Source: Phymatolithon calcareum
Lineage: Eukaryota > Rhodophyta > Florideophyceae > Hapalidiales
DNA: 64,000 bases
Direction: 5' to 3'
NCBI GenBank assembly: GCA_977006965.1
Contig: OZ345357.1
Span: forward strand, 2,046,001-2,110,000
The notes under the pieces are model-generated. The model saw nothing but the letters and a program-made list of their open reading frames with translations. It was not told the DNA's origin and did no database searches. The position numbers were made by a program, and so were the translations under genes. Shown in pieces: positions 1 through 11,849 of the stretch. Each line of letters begins with the position of its first letter. Within the stretch, counting starts at the first letter, position 1.

Positions 1-560
1 ATGGGATATTGTCGAAAAAGAGATGTGCATCTCCTGTGTATTAGTGCGTTAATGAGGCTGACAGCCTTGCTTAAAAGCAGTTGAATGAATTTTATTTCCC
101 ACCGACGCTATTGAAGAAGGAGAAGACCCTGACGCCATGCTTCCCTTGGAAATTTGCTACTTTACAGTAACATAGATGTACAAGCTGATCCTGGTCGCGC
201 CTTTGAGCTGTTTAACCTCTTGATTGAAAAGCAACGAAATCTCTATGTTATGATCAGCGTCAGAAACATGTTACGAGATGGTTGAGCGGGAATTGCAGCA
301 GACTCATCTTTTGCCGTTCAGTTTTACACTCGTTCGATCGAAGAGGGTGGTGTTGTGTGCGGCATGGTGGAACTGTTTCCCTTCTCGATATTGATGTCAC
401 CTACTGTGGGAAGCACGATATGCTTTGCATCCCAAAATGCACTGGATTGCAAAGCGAAAGAGTTGTGTCGATGTGATACTCTCATAGATTATTTCTCTTC
501 TGTTGTTCAGGAATTTGGGCTTCATTGTCTTCCTCCTCGTCCGCCACACTGTTCTTCGAA
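1..560 (+). pseudogene. Sel1-like repeat protein remnant (3' part)
   Basis: Degenerate SLR coding sequence. Translation around 168-290 reads VQADPGRAFELFNLLIEK, then RNMLRDG, followed by a stop; 300-370 gives FAVQFYTRSIEEGG in another frame. These match the A..LY..AI..G...AM..L pattern of Sel1 repeats, but stops and frame changes interrupt them. This copy is the 3' portion of the remnant that starts around 5,740 in the next unit. SLR proteins are usually adaptor or scaffold proteins; this one is not expected to be made. Confidence 0.6.
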
Positions 561-823
561 CAAGATTCCTCCGTACCTATTTTGCAAGGCAAGAACAATA
601 GGAATTAGAGTTCTATTTAGCCTCCCGTTGCGTAGCTAGCCATATTTACAATAAACTGTAATACCTCGACTATACGGACGGGAAATTTGAAACAAACGAG
701 GCTGTCGTAACTGTTAAACAGCATAAATATATTTGCGGATATGCAATCCGAAAATTACGCCTAAACTTGGCTAATATTAAGTACAATTAAATTATGCCAA
801 AAATCAAATTAAAATAATTTTAA

Positions 824-880
824 AACTAAAGTTATGGTACTGCGCGAGCGAGCGAGCCCACCAATTCCATAACTTTAGTT
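824..880. repeat. 14-bp inverted repeat with GC-rich loop
   Basis: Arms AACTAAAGTTATGG (824-837) and CCATAACTTTAGTT (867-880) flank a GC-rich loop containing TACTGCGCGAGCGAGCGAG followed by CCCACC. Unit B lacks the loop and has an extra stem copy. Unit C retains the loop but loses the right arm, and array homology drops exactly here. The loop motif recurs at 13,074, 23,053 and 24,996. Confidence 0.85.
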
Positions 881-931
881 ATGGTATTAGCGGAGATGTT
901 GAGTTATGACACCCATGTTTCTAAAAATTTA

Positions 932-1102
932 ATTGGACGAGATTATGGAAATGATTGGACCACATTCATCGAGTCAGCGATTTCATTGGGCGAGATTTCA
1001 AAATGATTGGACCACATTCATCGTGTTCTGTGATTTCATTGGACGAGACGGTCCAAATGATTGGACCACATTCATAGCGTTCTGTGATTTCATTGGTCCT
1101 CT
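932..1102. repeat. 53-bp minisatellite, three copies (unit A)
   Basis: Copies begin at 932, 985 and 1038 (ATTGGACGAGA or ATTGGGCGAGA), with the last ending near 1092. Each contains AAATGATTGGACCACATTCA and GATTTCATTGG. Spacing is 53, 53 and 54 bp. Confidence 0.9.
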
Positions 1103-1959
1103 CAGAGATTAAAATTTGCAGATTTTGCAATTTAAAAAGATTGACAATTTTACGTTTTTGCCAATATTTTGGCTATTGAAAAGTTGGACGTTTCAGAAAT
1201 TCTGATGATTCCCGCCTTCTTTGAGACTTTCGAAGAGGCGTTTTGAAGCGCCTCCCTTACTTAAATTCTCAAAAATCCTCCAGATTTCGCATATTGAAAT
1301 CATTTTCCACTCCACGAGTACCACTGGCTCCCCGTTTCCTGTATCCCTTGGACACGATTGCTTCGTGGCCTGCAGATGTTCTTTAGAGCAGTGGCAGGAG
1401 GTAGCGCTACATGCTTTGTTCAAATTTCGTAACTACTATGTCATAGAATTATCAGCATGCACCATCTCTGACTATGTCGTTCATATCACCCATTCTTGTT
1501 TCCGCTCGAACACTCCCTAATCTCACTCTGAATATTCACTTGAACCTTAACCATCATTGAATATTTTCAGATCTACCAACATTAACCACAACTATGTACT
1601 CGCGCATTAAAGGACCTGTACAAGCACTCTTTACATACACGATACACATTCTCGATTTCCTTGTCACCATCAGCATCGTCTACACTTCCTAATATCACGT
1701 CCGATGTGCCCCAAGATTCGACAGCGGTAACAGTCTTTGGCATTAAGAAGCGACAGCTTCCACCTCGTGGCTGTTGTGTGACTCTTCAGCCACCAATCAA
1801 AACTGAAATGAGGCTCTGGTCCCGCATGATCTCCGCACCGTGCTGAATAGATTGCCAGCACACGATCCCACGGTGCACGATAAGATTGTGGAGCTCGGTG
1901 AGTTGTAACAGAGACAATAAATGAATGCTTTATTGAAAAACAATTAACTTTTGGGTGCA

Positions 1960-2680
1960 CTGGCGATGCGCTTTGTGAGACCGGAGCTTCAATTTTGACT
2001 CGCGTTTCCGCAAACGGGTCAATAAATGTTAGTCTTCTTGAATGTGGCAACGAGTCAAGCCGTATTTCTCACGGACGAATCTATTTAGTTTCCCTTGCGC
2101 GCAATTACTCTCTCCAAGGTTTCGGAACCGGCTCTTACTCAGATATGAACAAATTTGGTTCCTTCTCCCGCTCCGAAGCAATGCACTAACAACAGAAATT
2201 TCAGCATCCGGAAGTCATAGTATCTGTTCATATTAGGTGCGCGCTGAATGTTGAACATGGTGTCGGCTGTAATATCCTTGAGAGGATGATCATTTGTCCA
2301 GCTCACGGGCATTCCATACTCTGCCCCTAACGCCCAGTAATTCTTGTTGGTATCAGCACGTTAAAATGCGACTTGCAGTCGTGCCGCATTCTCAGATGTA
2401 TGCAGTGGAACGAACATCACGTCGCTTGCACATCTGTCATGTCAGTGTACAGAAAAGACCTCCATGGGACCGCCATTTGGTCCGGAATGTGCGGCCCGCT
2501 ACTCAACCACCATGTACCTTAATTCGCGCGCCGTTCGATCGGGTTTCGTGCGGTGCACGAGCAATCCTGCTGGTTTGTCCACTACTACATAATGCTCGGT
2601 GTGCAATAATATTGAAATTCCAGTGCCAATTCGTGGAACCTGCGGAAGCGCGCGCGGGCAGGGACGGAGCGAGGAAATAA
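1960..2680 (-). pseudogene. Decayed RluA/TruC-type pseudouridine synthase (unit A)
   Basis: Minus-strand translation from about 2,650 gives ILLHTEHYVVVDKPAGLLVH then RTKPDR, matching the N-terminal substrate-pocket motif of RluA-family synthases (typically ..LYeDehLvvvnKPAGllvH). Further on, NYWALG and WTNDHPLKDI resemble the middle of TruC-like enzymes. Near 2,030-1,970, RLTFIDPFAETRVKIEAP matches the family's C-terminal L.l.HP.tge...i.AP end. Stops and frameshifts lie between these pieces, and the catalytic HRLD region is not recognisable, so the gene is dead. In life such enzymes isomerise uridine in tRNA or rRNA. Confidence 0.65.
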
Positions 2681-2759
2681 TACCAGTACTGCTGGTTCGC
2701 TGGTTGATGCTGCTTAGATTCAATGCCGTTTTAATTGACAATGTGCACAATTGTGGTTT

Positions 2760-5640
2760 ATCGGCAAGAACAGCGGAGTTGTGAAGGAAACCCGAGAGAT
2801 CGTCATTTGAAAATGGATCGTGAAAGTGGGAGAGTTCAGGCGTTTTCGAACATGGGATTGCGTGGTACTGGTATTGATATTGATGTCAAACTCTTCAGGC
2901 TCAGAGCGCCGTGCAATTGGGTATTGACATATGAGCCAATTGTATTTTTAGCTAGAATAAGTCCATTGTCTGGTCTGATTCGGGTCTTGATTCAGGAAGG
3001 CAATTCGTGTTTAAGTACTAGAACATCAATTTTCTTGGCATGTTTGGACCCCAGTACAGCATGCCACGGTCTAAGTTCTTAGAGAAGAAAGGGCCTTGTG
3101 TCTTACTTCCCAATATTCTTTAGAGCAGTGGCGGGAGGTAACGCTACATGCACTATTCACTATGTCATAGAATTGTCCGCATCGGTACTCTTTCAATAAT
3201 TCTGCAGGTTGCTGGCATTTTAAGAAACTGCATCTGAAAAACTGAAGGACAGTCTGACATAAGTCTGTTGTTCCTGTTTTTCTCGAAATCACTAATCATG
3301 TCTGTTCGGCTGCCAAACGGCGGGGAAGGAGTTTCTGAAGATATCCTCGCACATTGAACCTAGCAAAAATGTTCACACGGCAAGACCAAATTTTTCAAAT
3401 CAGAAAAGGAACGACTGAAATTAATTGACCACCAAATGGTAGCGCCTTGTTGACCCCCTGCGTCTGGCCAGTCCTAACAAGAGGTCCCCTTCTATGTATG
3501 ACACATATAAAACTGAACTCCGACTTCATATTGATAGCTTCTAGCAATACTCAGTCCAGCATGCTGGAGCAACAGCTGCGCCAACTCCGCCTACTGTAGT
3601 AGATGCCAACTGCCGTGCTATTTCCCGCAGTCGCACTGCAGTGCCCCCCGCTGCCTCAAAAGATCCCGCCCACCTCAGCGCCAAGAGTTATTTGTGTCGC
3701 TCCGTCTCTGAAGTTTGCCGCAGTCAGCTTTTAATGTCTCTCCCCTCGCTTGTGGAGGCATTTGACCCCCTGGCCCGCACCGTTTTGCCATACCCGCGCT
3801 CACTATCTGGTGATTTCGGAAGCGAATTAAGCCCTCATTTCAATGCGCGCGCCTTCGTGGCCTCAGCAACGTGCTTCTAGAATCAACAGGACTTTTTTGA
3901 CTGCTTTTCTCATTTTTCTGATTTGTCCGACTTAGCTCGCGTCCTTCGACTTTCGCAAAATAAAAACATATGTTGACTAAATCTTATCTCTTTCATCCAC
4001 TTCTGAAACGTTATACAAGGTATTTATAGTGCGAGGTGGAAGTCTAAAATATTATACTTCACTTTTTAACGTAGAAAGAACGTCGAATGAGAGCTGCATG
4101 CTAAGAATTATAACGCCCGACAATCAGCAGACGGTTTGCTCCAACCTTTTGTACCTACAAACTGCAAACGCCGCTGTCTGTCCTTGCGACTCCGGCAACG
4201 CAGCGATTTCTGCGACGAAGGGATGACGCTAATAGCTGTTAGCTCGTCAACACACCGCGTAGAGTGTAATACGTTGGAGATCAGCCACGAGGGTGGAAAG
4301 ACGATATATTTGCCAGAATGCGCCGCTAAAGCATAAATTTCAAGGGGCACAGCGCGGTGGTCAGGCGGACGAAGTAGTTCGGGAAAAGCGGTGTCGAGGT
4401 ATCCATCGCCAGCGCGGTGGGGCAGAACAGCGTGAAAGCGTACGATTCAATAGAGTGCGGCGAGGGCGGCGTTGTGGCATCATCTCCAGCGGCGTGAGAC
4501 AGAGCGGCATGGGGCAGCGGCGTATTGTGCTTTCCACGTGCCATACCGTCATTCAGACTTATGGTTGGGACCAGGATGGGTCAGTAGGCCCTCGGCGACG
4601 ACACGACGCTGCCATTTGGTGGATAATTAAGGTTTAATAAACTGTCCAGCCGAAAAATATAGTAACTTCAGGTTCTTCCAAGGCGAAACGTTGAAAATAT
4701 TTGAAAGAACTCCGGTAAGCATTTTTCTGTAATGAATAATGACAGCCGAGCATTGGAAACTTCACAGCTGACAATATTTCACTTGTTTCTACACATTTTC
4801 TTGAAAATGGATACTGTCCCGTGGGTGCAAAATATATAATTAAATTTTTCATCCAGAATGAGCATTGTTTTAGCCTGTGAGTGCGCTTGTGTAGGTCCTT
4901 AATAATCATTACTTCTTGATATCCGCGGTTCTTGCCAGTACTGTTAAGAGCACTGGGCAAGAAGTACCCCTATCCGATTCCGTAACTGCTACATTTGGAT
5001 GCCCATTTAAAAACGGGCATCTCTACCATGAATCTTTACATATTGTGATATATGAACAGCTTTTTAACAAAGGTTATACCAGGAAGCAAAGCGATTTCTT
5101 AGTCTTTGTGTCGCGCCATTGGCGCAGTGATTCCACTTGTTTCGCACTACATTATCACAGTACTTTTGCGTACCGTCCCAGGTGATATTATGTTTATTCC
5201 AGAACCATAGATGTGCTGCAATCGCAGAAAAACCCGAAGATATTTCACGCTGGCCTGGATGGCCTAGAGGGAAGCTACCACCAGTATTTACATTGCGCGC
5301 TAGTACGCATTTAGGACTGCGGATGTAGAGAAAATCAACAAAACTAAACTCCCGTTCCAAAACCACTTTGACCACCGATGAGAGTCACCGCCGCCCACAT
5401 TGCGCGAGCAGCCCAACTTGACCGGTACCCTCAATCGTGGGGTGGTGAATAGGTAACCATTCACACCCGCGCAACAGAGAATCCTTCAAGCGCCGCGAAA
5501 CGTGTGTCTAAGAGCGAGCGACAGGACAGGCGGAGCGCCGTGCAAAACCTGCCGAAGAGAGATGTAGCCCCAGTACAACGACAATTCGCGTTGAGATTTT
5601 TGAAGCATCGCAGCTCAGTACTTAATTGATCTTCCACTCT
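2760..5640. other. Unit interior without recognisable genes
   Basis: Between the synthase remnant and the Sel1 remnant I see only short open stretches with no family signature. A roughly 70-bp block at 3,117-3,185 (TTCTTTAGAGCAGTGGCGGG and what follows) is a diverged direct copy of 1,378-1,455. The same applies to 8,870-11,750 in unit B. Confidence 0.6.
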
Positions 5641-5739
5641 ATAAATGGTTTTTTGCATAGGACCTAAAGTGAAGCAAAGTCGACTCATAAGATGGAATTT
5701 GCGATTGACATCGACAAAATCCGCAAAGCGCTCTGAAAA

Positions 5740-6690
5740 GGGATCCTTGATGTCTGGGCCTAAAAAGAAAAAACATCTCCGTGCCGGAGTATCTTCGCGC
5801 ACCATTGAGCAGTTCCCACATGAAGAAGAGAACATCACTTCCTTCAAGTTGGTTGTACAAGCAGATCTTCATCGCGCGGTTGAGTTCTACACGGGTGTCA
5901 TTGACGAGTGGCGGAAATGTTGCAAGACGGCGTGCCCAGCGTGCAGGCACTCCCGATTCGCGCTGCAGATTACGTATGCTCCCATTGAAGAGGAGTACAG
6001 TTGCTACAATCAAGCTAGGTAGTTTGTTTCAATATGACAGGGAGAGCGTTCCCCTGGACCTGCAGCGCACCGAAGAGTCGTATTTTGGTGAAATCAACGA
6101 ATGTACAGAGGAAAGTACAGTTTACGGCATGGGATATTGTCGAAAAAGAGATGTGCATCTCCTGTGTATTAGTGCGTTAATGAGGCTGACAGCCTTGCTT
6201 AAAAGCAGTTGAATGAATTTTATTTCCCACCGACGCTATTGAAGAAGGAGAAGACCCTGACGCCATGCTTCCCTTGCAAATTTGCTACTTTACAGTAACA
6301 TAGATGTACAAGCTGATCCTGGTCGCGCCTTTGAGCTGTTTAACCCATTGATTGAAAAGCACCGAAATCTCTATGTTATGATCAGCGTCAGAAACATGTT
6401 ACGAGATGGTTGAGCGGGAATTGCAGCAGACTCATCTTTTGCCGTTGAGTTTTACACTCGTTCGATCGAAGAGGGTGGTGTTGTGTGCGGCATGGTGGAA
6501 CTGTTTCCCTTATCGATATTGATGTCACCTACTGTGGGAAGCACGATATGCTTTGCATCCCAAAATGCACTGGATTGCAAAGCGCAAGAGTTGTGTCGAT
6601 GTGATACTCTCATAGATTATTTCTCTTCTGTTGTTCAGGAATTTGGGCTTCATTGTCTTCCTCCTCGTCCGCCACACTGTTCTTCGAACA
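5740..6690 (+). pseudogene. Sel1-like repeat protein remnant (unit A/B junction)
   Basis: SLR fragments occur in several frames. VVQADLHRAVEFYTGVIDEW lies at about 5,850-5,910, then KLGSLFQYDRESVPLDLQR around 6,015-6,070, followed by FGEINECTEESTVYGMGY up to the unit boundary and the two repeats described for positions 1-560. Each piece has the alternating small and aromatic pattern of Sel1 helices. At least two frameshifts and in-frame stops rule out one protein. The intact 1308-aa SLR gene at 53.8 kb shows the family is alive elsewhere in this genome. Confidence 0.65.
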
Positions 6691-7040
6691 AGATTCCTCC
6701 GTACCTATTTTGCAAGGCAAGAACAATAGGAATTAGAGTTCTATTTAGCCTCCCGTTGCGTAGCTAGCCATATTTACAATAAACTGTAATACCTCGACTA
6801 TACGGACGGGAAATTTGAAACAAACGAGGCTGTCGTAACTGTTAAACAGCATAAATATATTTGCGGATATGCAATCCGAAAATTACGCCTAAACTTGGCT
6901 AATATTAAGTACAATTAAATTATGCCAAAAATCAAATTAAAATAATTTTAAAACTAAAGTTCCATAACTTTAGTTCCATAACTTTAGTTATGGTATTAGC
7001 GGAGATGTTGAGTTATGACACCCATGTTTCTAAAAATTTA

Positions 7041-7210
7041 ATTGGACGAGATTATGGAAATGATTGGACCACATTCATCGAGTCAGCGATTTCATTGGGC
7101 GAGATTTCAAAATGATTGGACCACATTCATCGTGTTCTGTGATTTCATTGGACGAGACGGTCCAAATGATTGGACCACATTCATAGCGTTCTGTGATTTC
7201 ATTGGTCCTC
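7041..7210. repeat. 53-bp minisatellite, three copies (unit B)
   Basis: Copies begin at 7041, 7094 and 7147, followed by the diverged ATTGGTCCTC end at 7201. Same structure as in unit A. The homologous stretch after unit C (about 13,153-13,225) holds a single copy. Confidence 0.9.
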
Positions 7211-8068
7211 TCAGAGATTAAAATTTGCAGATTTTGCAATTTAAAAAAATTGACAATTTTACGTTTTTGCCAATATTTTGGCTATTGAAAAGTTGGACGT
7301 TTCAGAAATTCTGATGATTCCCGCCTTCTTTGAGACTTTCGAAGAGGCGTTTTGAAGCGCCTCCCTTACTTAAATTCTCAAAAATCCTCCAGATTTCGCA
7401 TATTGAAATCATTTTCCACTCCACGAGTACCACTGGCTCCCCGTTTCCTGTATCCCTTGGACACGATTGCTTCGTGGCCTGCCGATGTTCTTTAGAGCAG
7501 TGGCAGGAGGTACCGCTACATGCTTTGTTCTAATTTCGTAACTACTATGTCATAGAATTATCAGCATGCACCATCTCTGACAATGTCGTTCATATCACCC
7601 ATTCTTGTTTCCGCTCGAACACTCCCTAATCTCACTCTGAATATTCACTTGAACCTTAACCATCATTGAATATTTTCAGATCTACCAACATTAACCACAA
7701 CTATGTACTCGCGCAATAAAGGACCTGTACAAGCACTCTTTACATACACGATACACATTCTCGATTTCCTTGTCACCATCAGCATCTTCTACACTTCCTA
7801 ATATCACGTCCGATGTGCCCCAAGATTCGACAGCGGTAACAGTCTTTGGCATTAAGAAGCGACAGCTTCCACCTCGTGGCTATTGTGTGACTCTTCAGCC
7901 ACCAATCAAAACTGAAATGAGGCTCTGGTCCCGCATGATCTCCGCACCGTGCTGAATAGATTGCCAGCACACGATCCCACGGTGCACGATAAGATTGTGG
8001 AGCTCGGTGAGTTGTAACAGAGACAATAAATGAATGCTTTATTGAAAAACAATTAACTTTTGGGTGCA

Positions 8069-8789
8069 CTGGCGATGCGCTTTGTGAGACCGGAGCTTCA
8101 ATTTTGACTCGCGTTTCCGCAAACGGGTCAATAAATGTTAGACTTCTTGAATGTGGCAACGAGTCAAGCCGTATTTCTCACGGACGAATCTATTTAGTTT
8201 CCCTTGCGCGCAATTACTCTCTCCAAGGTTTCGGAACCGGCTCTTACTCAGATATGAACAAATTTGGTTCCTTCTCCCGCTCCGAAGCAATGCACTAACA
8301 ACAGAAATTTCAGCATCCGGAAGTCATAGTATCTGTTCATATTAGGTGCGCGCTGAATGTTGAACATGGTGTCGGCTGTAATATCCTTGAGAGGATGATC
8401 ATTTGTCCAGCTCACGGGCATTCCATACCCTGCCCCTAACGCCCAGTAATTCTTGTTGGTATCAGCACGTTAAAATGCGACTTGCAGTCGTGCCGCATTC
8501 TCAGATGTATGCAGTGGAACGAACATCACGTCGCTTGCACATCTGTCATATCAGTGTACAGAAAAGACCTCCATGGGACCGCCATTTGGTCCGGAATGTG
8601 CGGCCCGCTACTCAACCACCATGTACCTTAATTTGCGCGCCGTTCGATCGGGTTTCGTGCGGTGCACGAGCAATCCTGCTGGTTTGTCCACTACTACATA
8701 ATGCTCGGTGTGCAATAATATTGAAATTCCAGTGCCAATTCGTGGAACCTGCGGAAGCGCGCGCGGGCAGGGACGGAGCGAGGAAATAA
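8069..8789 (-). pseudogene. Decayed RluA/TruC-type pseudouridine synthase (unit B)
   Basis: Copy of the remnant at 1,960-2,680 in the second unit, with the same disruptions. It differs by a few substitutions (for example TARKLRY for TARELRY). It provides the same three recognisable blocks in the same order and is equally non-functional. Confidence 0.65.
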
Positions 8790-11700
8790 TACCAGTACTG
8801 CTGGTTCGCTGGTTGATGCTGCTTAGATTCAATGCCGTTTTAATTGACAATGTGCACAATTGTGGTTTATCGGCAAGAACAGCGGAGTTGTGAAGGAAAC
8901 CCGAGAGATCGTCATTTGAAAATGGATCGTGAAAGTGGGAGAGTTCAGGCGTTTTCGAACATGGGATTGCGTGGTACTGGTATTGATATTGATGTCAAAC
9001 TCTTCAGGCTCAGAGCGCCGTGCAATTGGGTATTGACATATGAGCCAATTGTATTTTCAGCTAGAATAAGTCCATTGTCTGGTCTGATTCGGGTCTTGAT
9101 TCAGGAAGGCAATTCGTGTTTAAGTACTAGAACATCAATTTGCTTGGCATGTTTGGACCCCAGTACAGCATGCCACGGTCTAAGTTCTTAGAGAAGAAAG
9201 GGCCTTGTGTCTTACTTCCCAATATTCTTTAGAGCAGTGGCGGGAGGTAACGCTACATGCACTATTCACTATGTCATAGAATTGTCCGCATCGGTACTCT
9301 TTCAATAATTCTGCAGGTTGCTGGCATTTTAAGAAACTGCATCTGAAAAACTGAAGGACAGTCTGACATAAGTCTGTTGTTCCTGTTTTTCTCGAAATCA
9401 CTAATCATGTCTGTTCGGCTGCCAAACAGCGGGGAAGGAGTTTCTGGAGATATCCTCGCACATTGAACCTAGCAAAAATGTTCACACGGCAAGACCAAAT
9501 TTTTCAAATCAGAAAAGGAACGACTGAAATTAATTGACCACCAAATGGAGCGCCTTGTTGACCCCCTGCGTCTGGCCAGTCCTAACAAGAGGTCCTCTTC
9601 TATGTATGACACATATAAAACTGAACTCCGACTTCATATTGATAGCTTCTAGCAATACTCAGTCCAGCATGCTGGAGCAACAGCTGCGCCAACTCCGCCT
9701 ACTGTAGTAGATGCCAACTGCCGTGCTATTTCCCGCAGTCGCACTGCAGTGCCCCCCGCTGCCTCAAAAGATCCCGCCCACCTCAGCGCCAAGAGTTATT
9801 TGTGTCGCTCCGTCTCTGAATTTTGCCGCAGTCAGCTTTTAATGTCTCTCCCCTCGCTTGTGGAGGCATTTGAGCCCCTGGCCCGCACCGTTTTGCCATA
9901 CCCGCGCTCACTATCTGGTGATTTCGGAAGCGAATTAAGCCCTCATTTCAATGCGCGCGCCTTCGTAGCCTCAGCAACGTGCTTCTAGAATCAACAGGAC
10001 TTTTTTGACTGCTTTTCTCATTTTTCTGATTTGTCCGACTTAGCTCGCGTCCTTCGACTTTCGCAAAATAAAAACATATGTTGACAAAATCTTATCTCTT
10101 TCATCCACTTCTGAAACGTTATACAAGGTATTTATAGTGCGAGGTGGAAGTCGAAAATATTATACTTCACTTTTTAACGTAGAAAGAACGTCGAATGAGA
10201 GCTGCATGCTAAGAATTATAACGCCCGACAATCAGCAGACGGTTTGCTCCAACGTTTTGTACCTACAAACTGCAAACGCCGCTGTCTGTCCTTGCGACTC
10301 CGGCAACGCAGCGATTTCTGCGACGAAGGGATGACGCTAATAGCTGTTAGCTCGTCAACACACCGCGTAGAGTGTAATACGTTGGAGATCAGCCACGAGG
10401 GTGGAAAGACGATATATTTGCCAGAATGCGCCGCTAAAGCATAAATTTCAAGGGGCACAGCGCGGTGGTCAGGCGGACGAAGTAGTTCGGGAAAAGCGGT
10501 GTCGAGGTATCCATCGCCAGCGCGGTGGGGCAGAACAGCGTGAAAGCGTACGATTCAATAGAGTGCGGCGAGGGCGGCGTTGCGGCATCATCTCCAGCGG
10601 CGTGAGACAGAGCGGCATGGGGCAGCGGCGTGTTGTGCTTTCCACGTGCCATACCGTCATTCAGACTTATGGTTGGGACCAGGATGGGTCAGTAGGCCCT
10701 CGGCGACGACAAGACGCTGCCATTTGGTGGATAATTAAGGTTTAATAAACTGTCCAGCCGAAAAATATAGTAACTTCAGGTTCTTCCAAGGCGAAACGTT
10801 GAAAATATTTGAAAGAACTCCGGTAAGCATTTTTCTGTAATGAATAATGACAGCCGAGCATTGGAAACTTCACAGCTGACAATATTTCACTTGTTTCTAT
10901 ACATTTTCTTGAAAATGGATACTGTCCCGTGGGTGCAAAATATATAATTAAATTTTTCATCCAGAATGAGCATTGTTTTAGCCTGTGAGTGCGCTTGTGT
11001 AGGTCCTTAATAATCATTACTTCTTGATATCCGCGGTTCTTGCCAGTACTGTTAAGAGCACTGGGCAAGAAGTACCCCTATCCGATTCCGTAACTGCTAC
11101 ATTTGGATGCCCATTTAAAAACGGGCATCTCTACCATGAATCTTTACATATTGTGATATATGAACAGCTTTTTAACAAAGGTTATACCAGGAAGCGAAGC
11201 GATTTCTTAGTCTTTGTGTCGCGCCATTGGCGCAGTGATTCCACTTGTTTCGCACTACATTATCACAGTACTCTTGCGTACCGTCCCAGGTGATATTATG
11301 TTTATTCCAGAACCATAGATGTGCTGCAATCGCAGAAAAACCCGAAGATATTTCACGCTGGCCTGGATGGCCTAGAGGGAAGCTACCACCAGTATTTACA
11401 TTGCGCGCTAGTACGCATTTAGGACTGCGGATGTAGAGAAAATCAACAAAACTAAACTCCCGTTCCAAAACCACTTTGACCACCGATGAGAGTCACCGCC
11501 GCCCACATTGCGCGAGCAGCCCAACTTGACCGGTACCCTCAATCGTGGGGTGGTGAATAGGTAACCATTCACACCCGCGCAACAGAGAATCCTTCAAGCG
11601 CCGCGAAACGTGTGTCTAAGAGCGAGCGACAGGACAGGCGGAGCGCCGTGCAAAACCTGCCGAAGAGAGATGTAGCCCCAGTACAACGACAATTCGCGTT

Positions 11701-11849
11701 GAGATTTTTGAAGCATCGCAGCTCAGTACTTAATTGATCTTCCACTCTATAAATGGTTTTTTGCATAGGACCTAAAGTGAAGCAAAGTCGACTCATAAGA
11801 TGGAATTTGCGATTGACATCGACAAAATCCGCAAAGCGCTCTGAAAAGG

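Larger units (their letters stand above)
1..6128. repeat. Tandem 6.1-kb unit A
   Basis: First unit of a head-to-tail array. The sequence at position 1 recurs at 6129 and 12237, giving periods of 6128 and 6108 bp. Units agree almost base for base, with scattered substitutions and a few small indels. The unit contains no intact gene. It holds degenerate Sel1-like coding sequence, an antisense pseudouridine-synthase remnant, a 53-bp minisatellite and a 14-bp inverted repeat. No rRNA-conserved stretch was recognised, so this is not an rDNA unit. The array probably extends left of the window, because position 1 lies in mid-unit. Confidence 0.95.

Noticed and set aside
824-880. Telomere-like repeats (AACTAAAGTT / AACTTTAGTT)
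   Set aside because: Resembles TTTAG-type repeats only because of a short inverted repeat; no tandem telomeric array.
932-1102. CRISPR-like array
   Set aside because: Eukaryotic context; whole 53-bp units repeat without distinct spacers.
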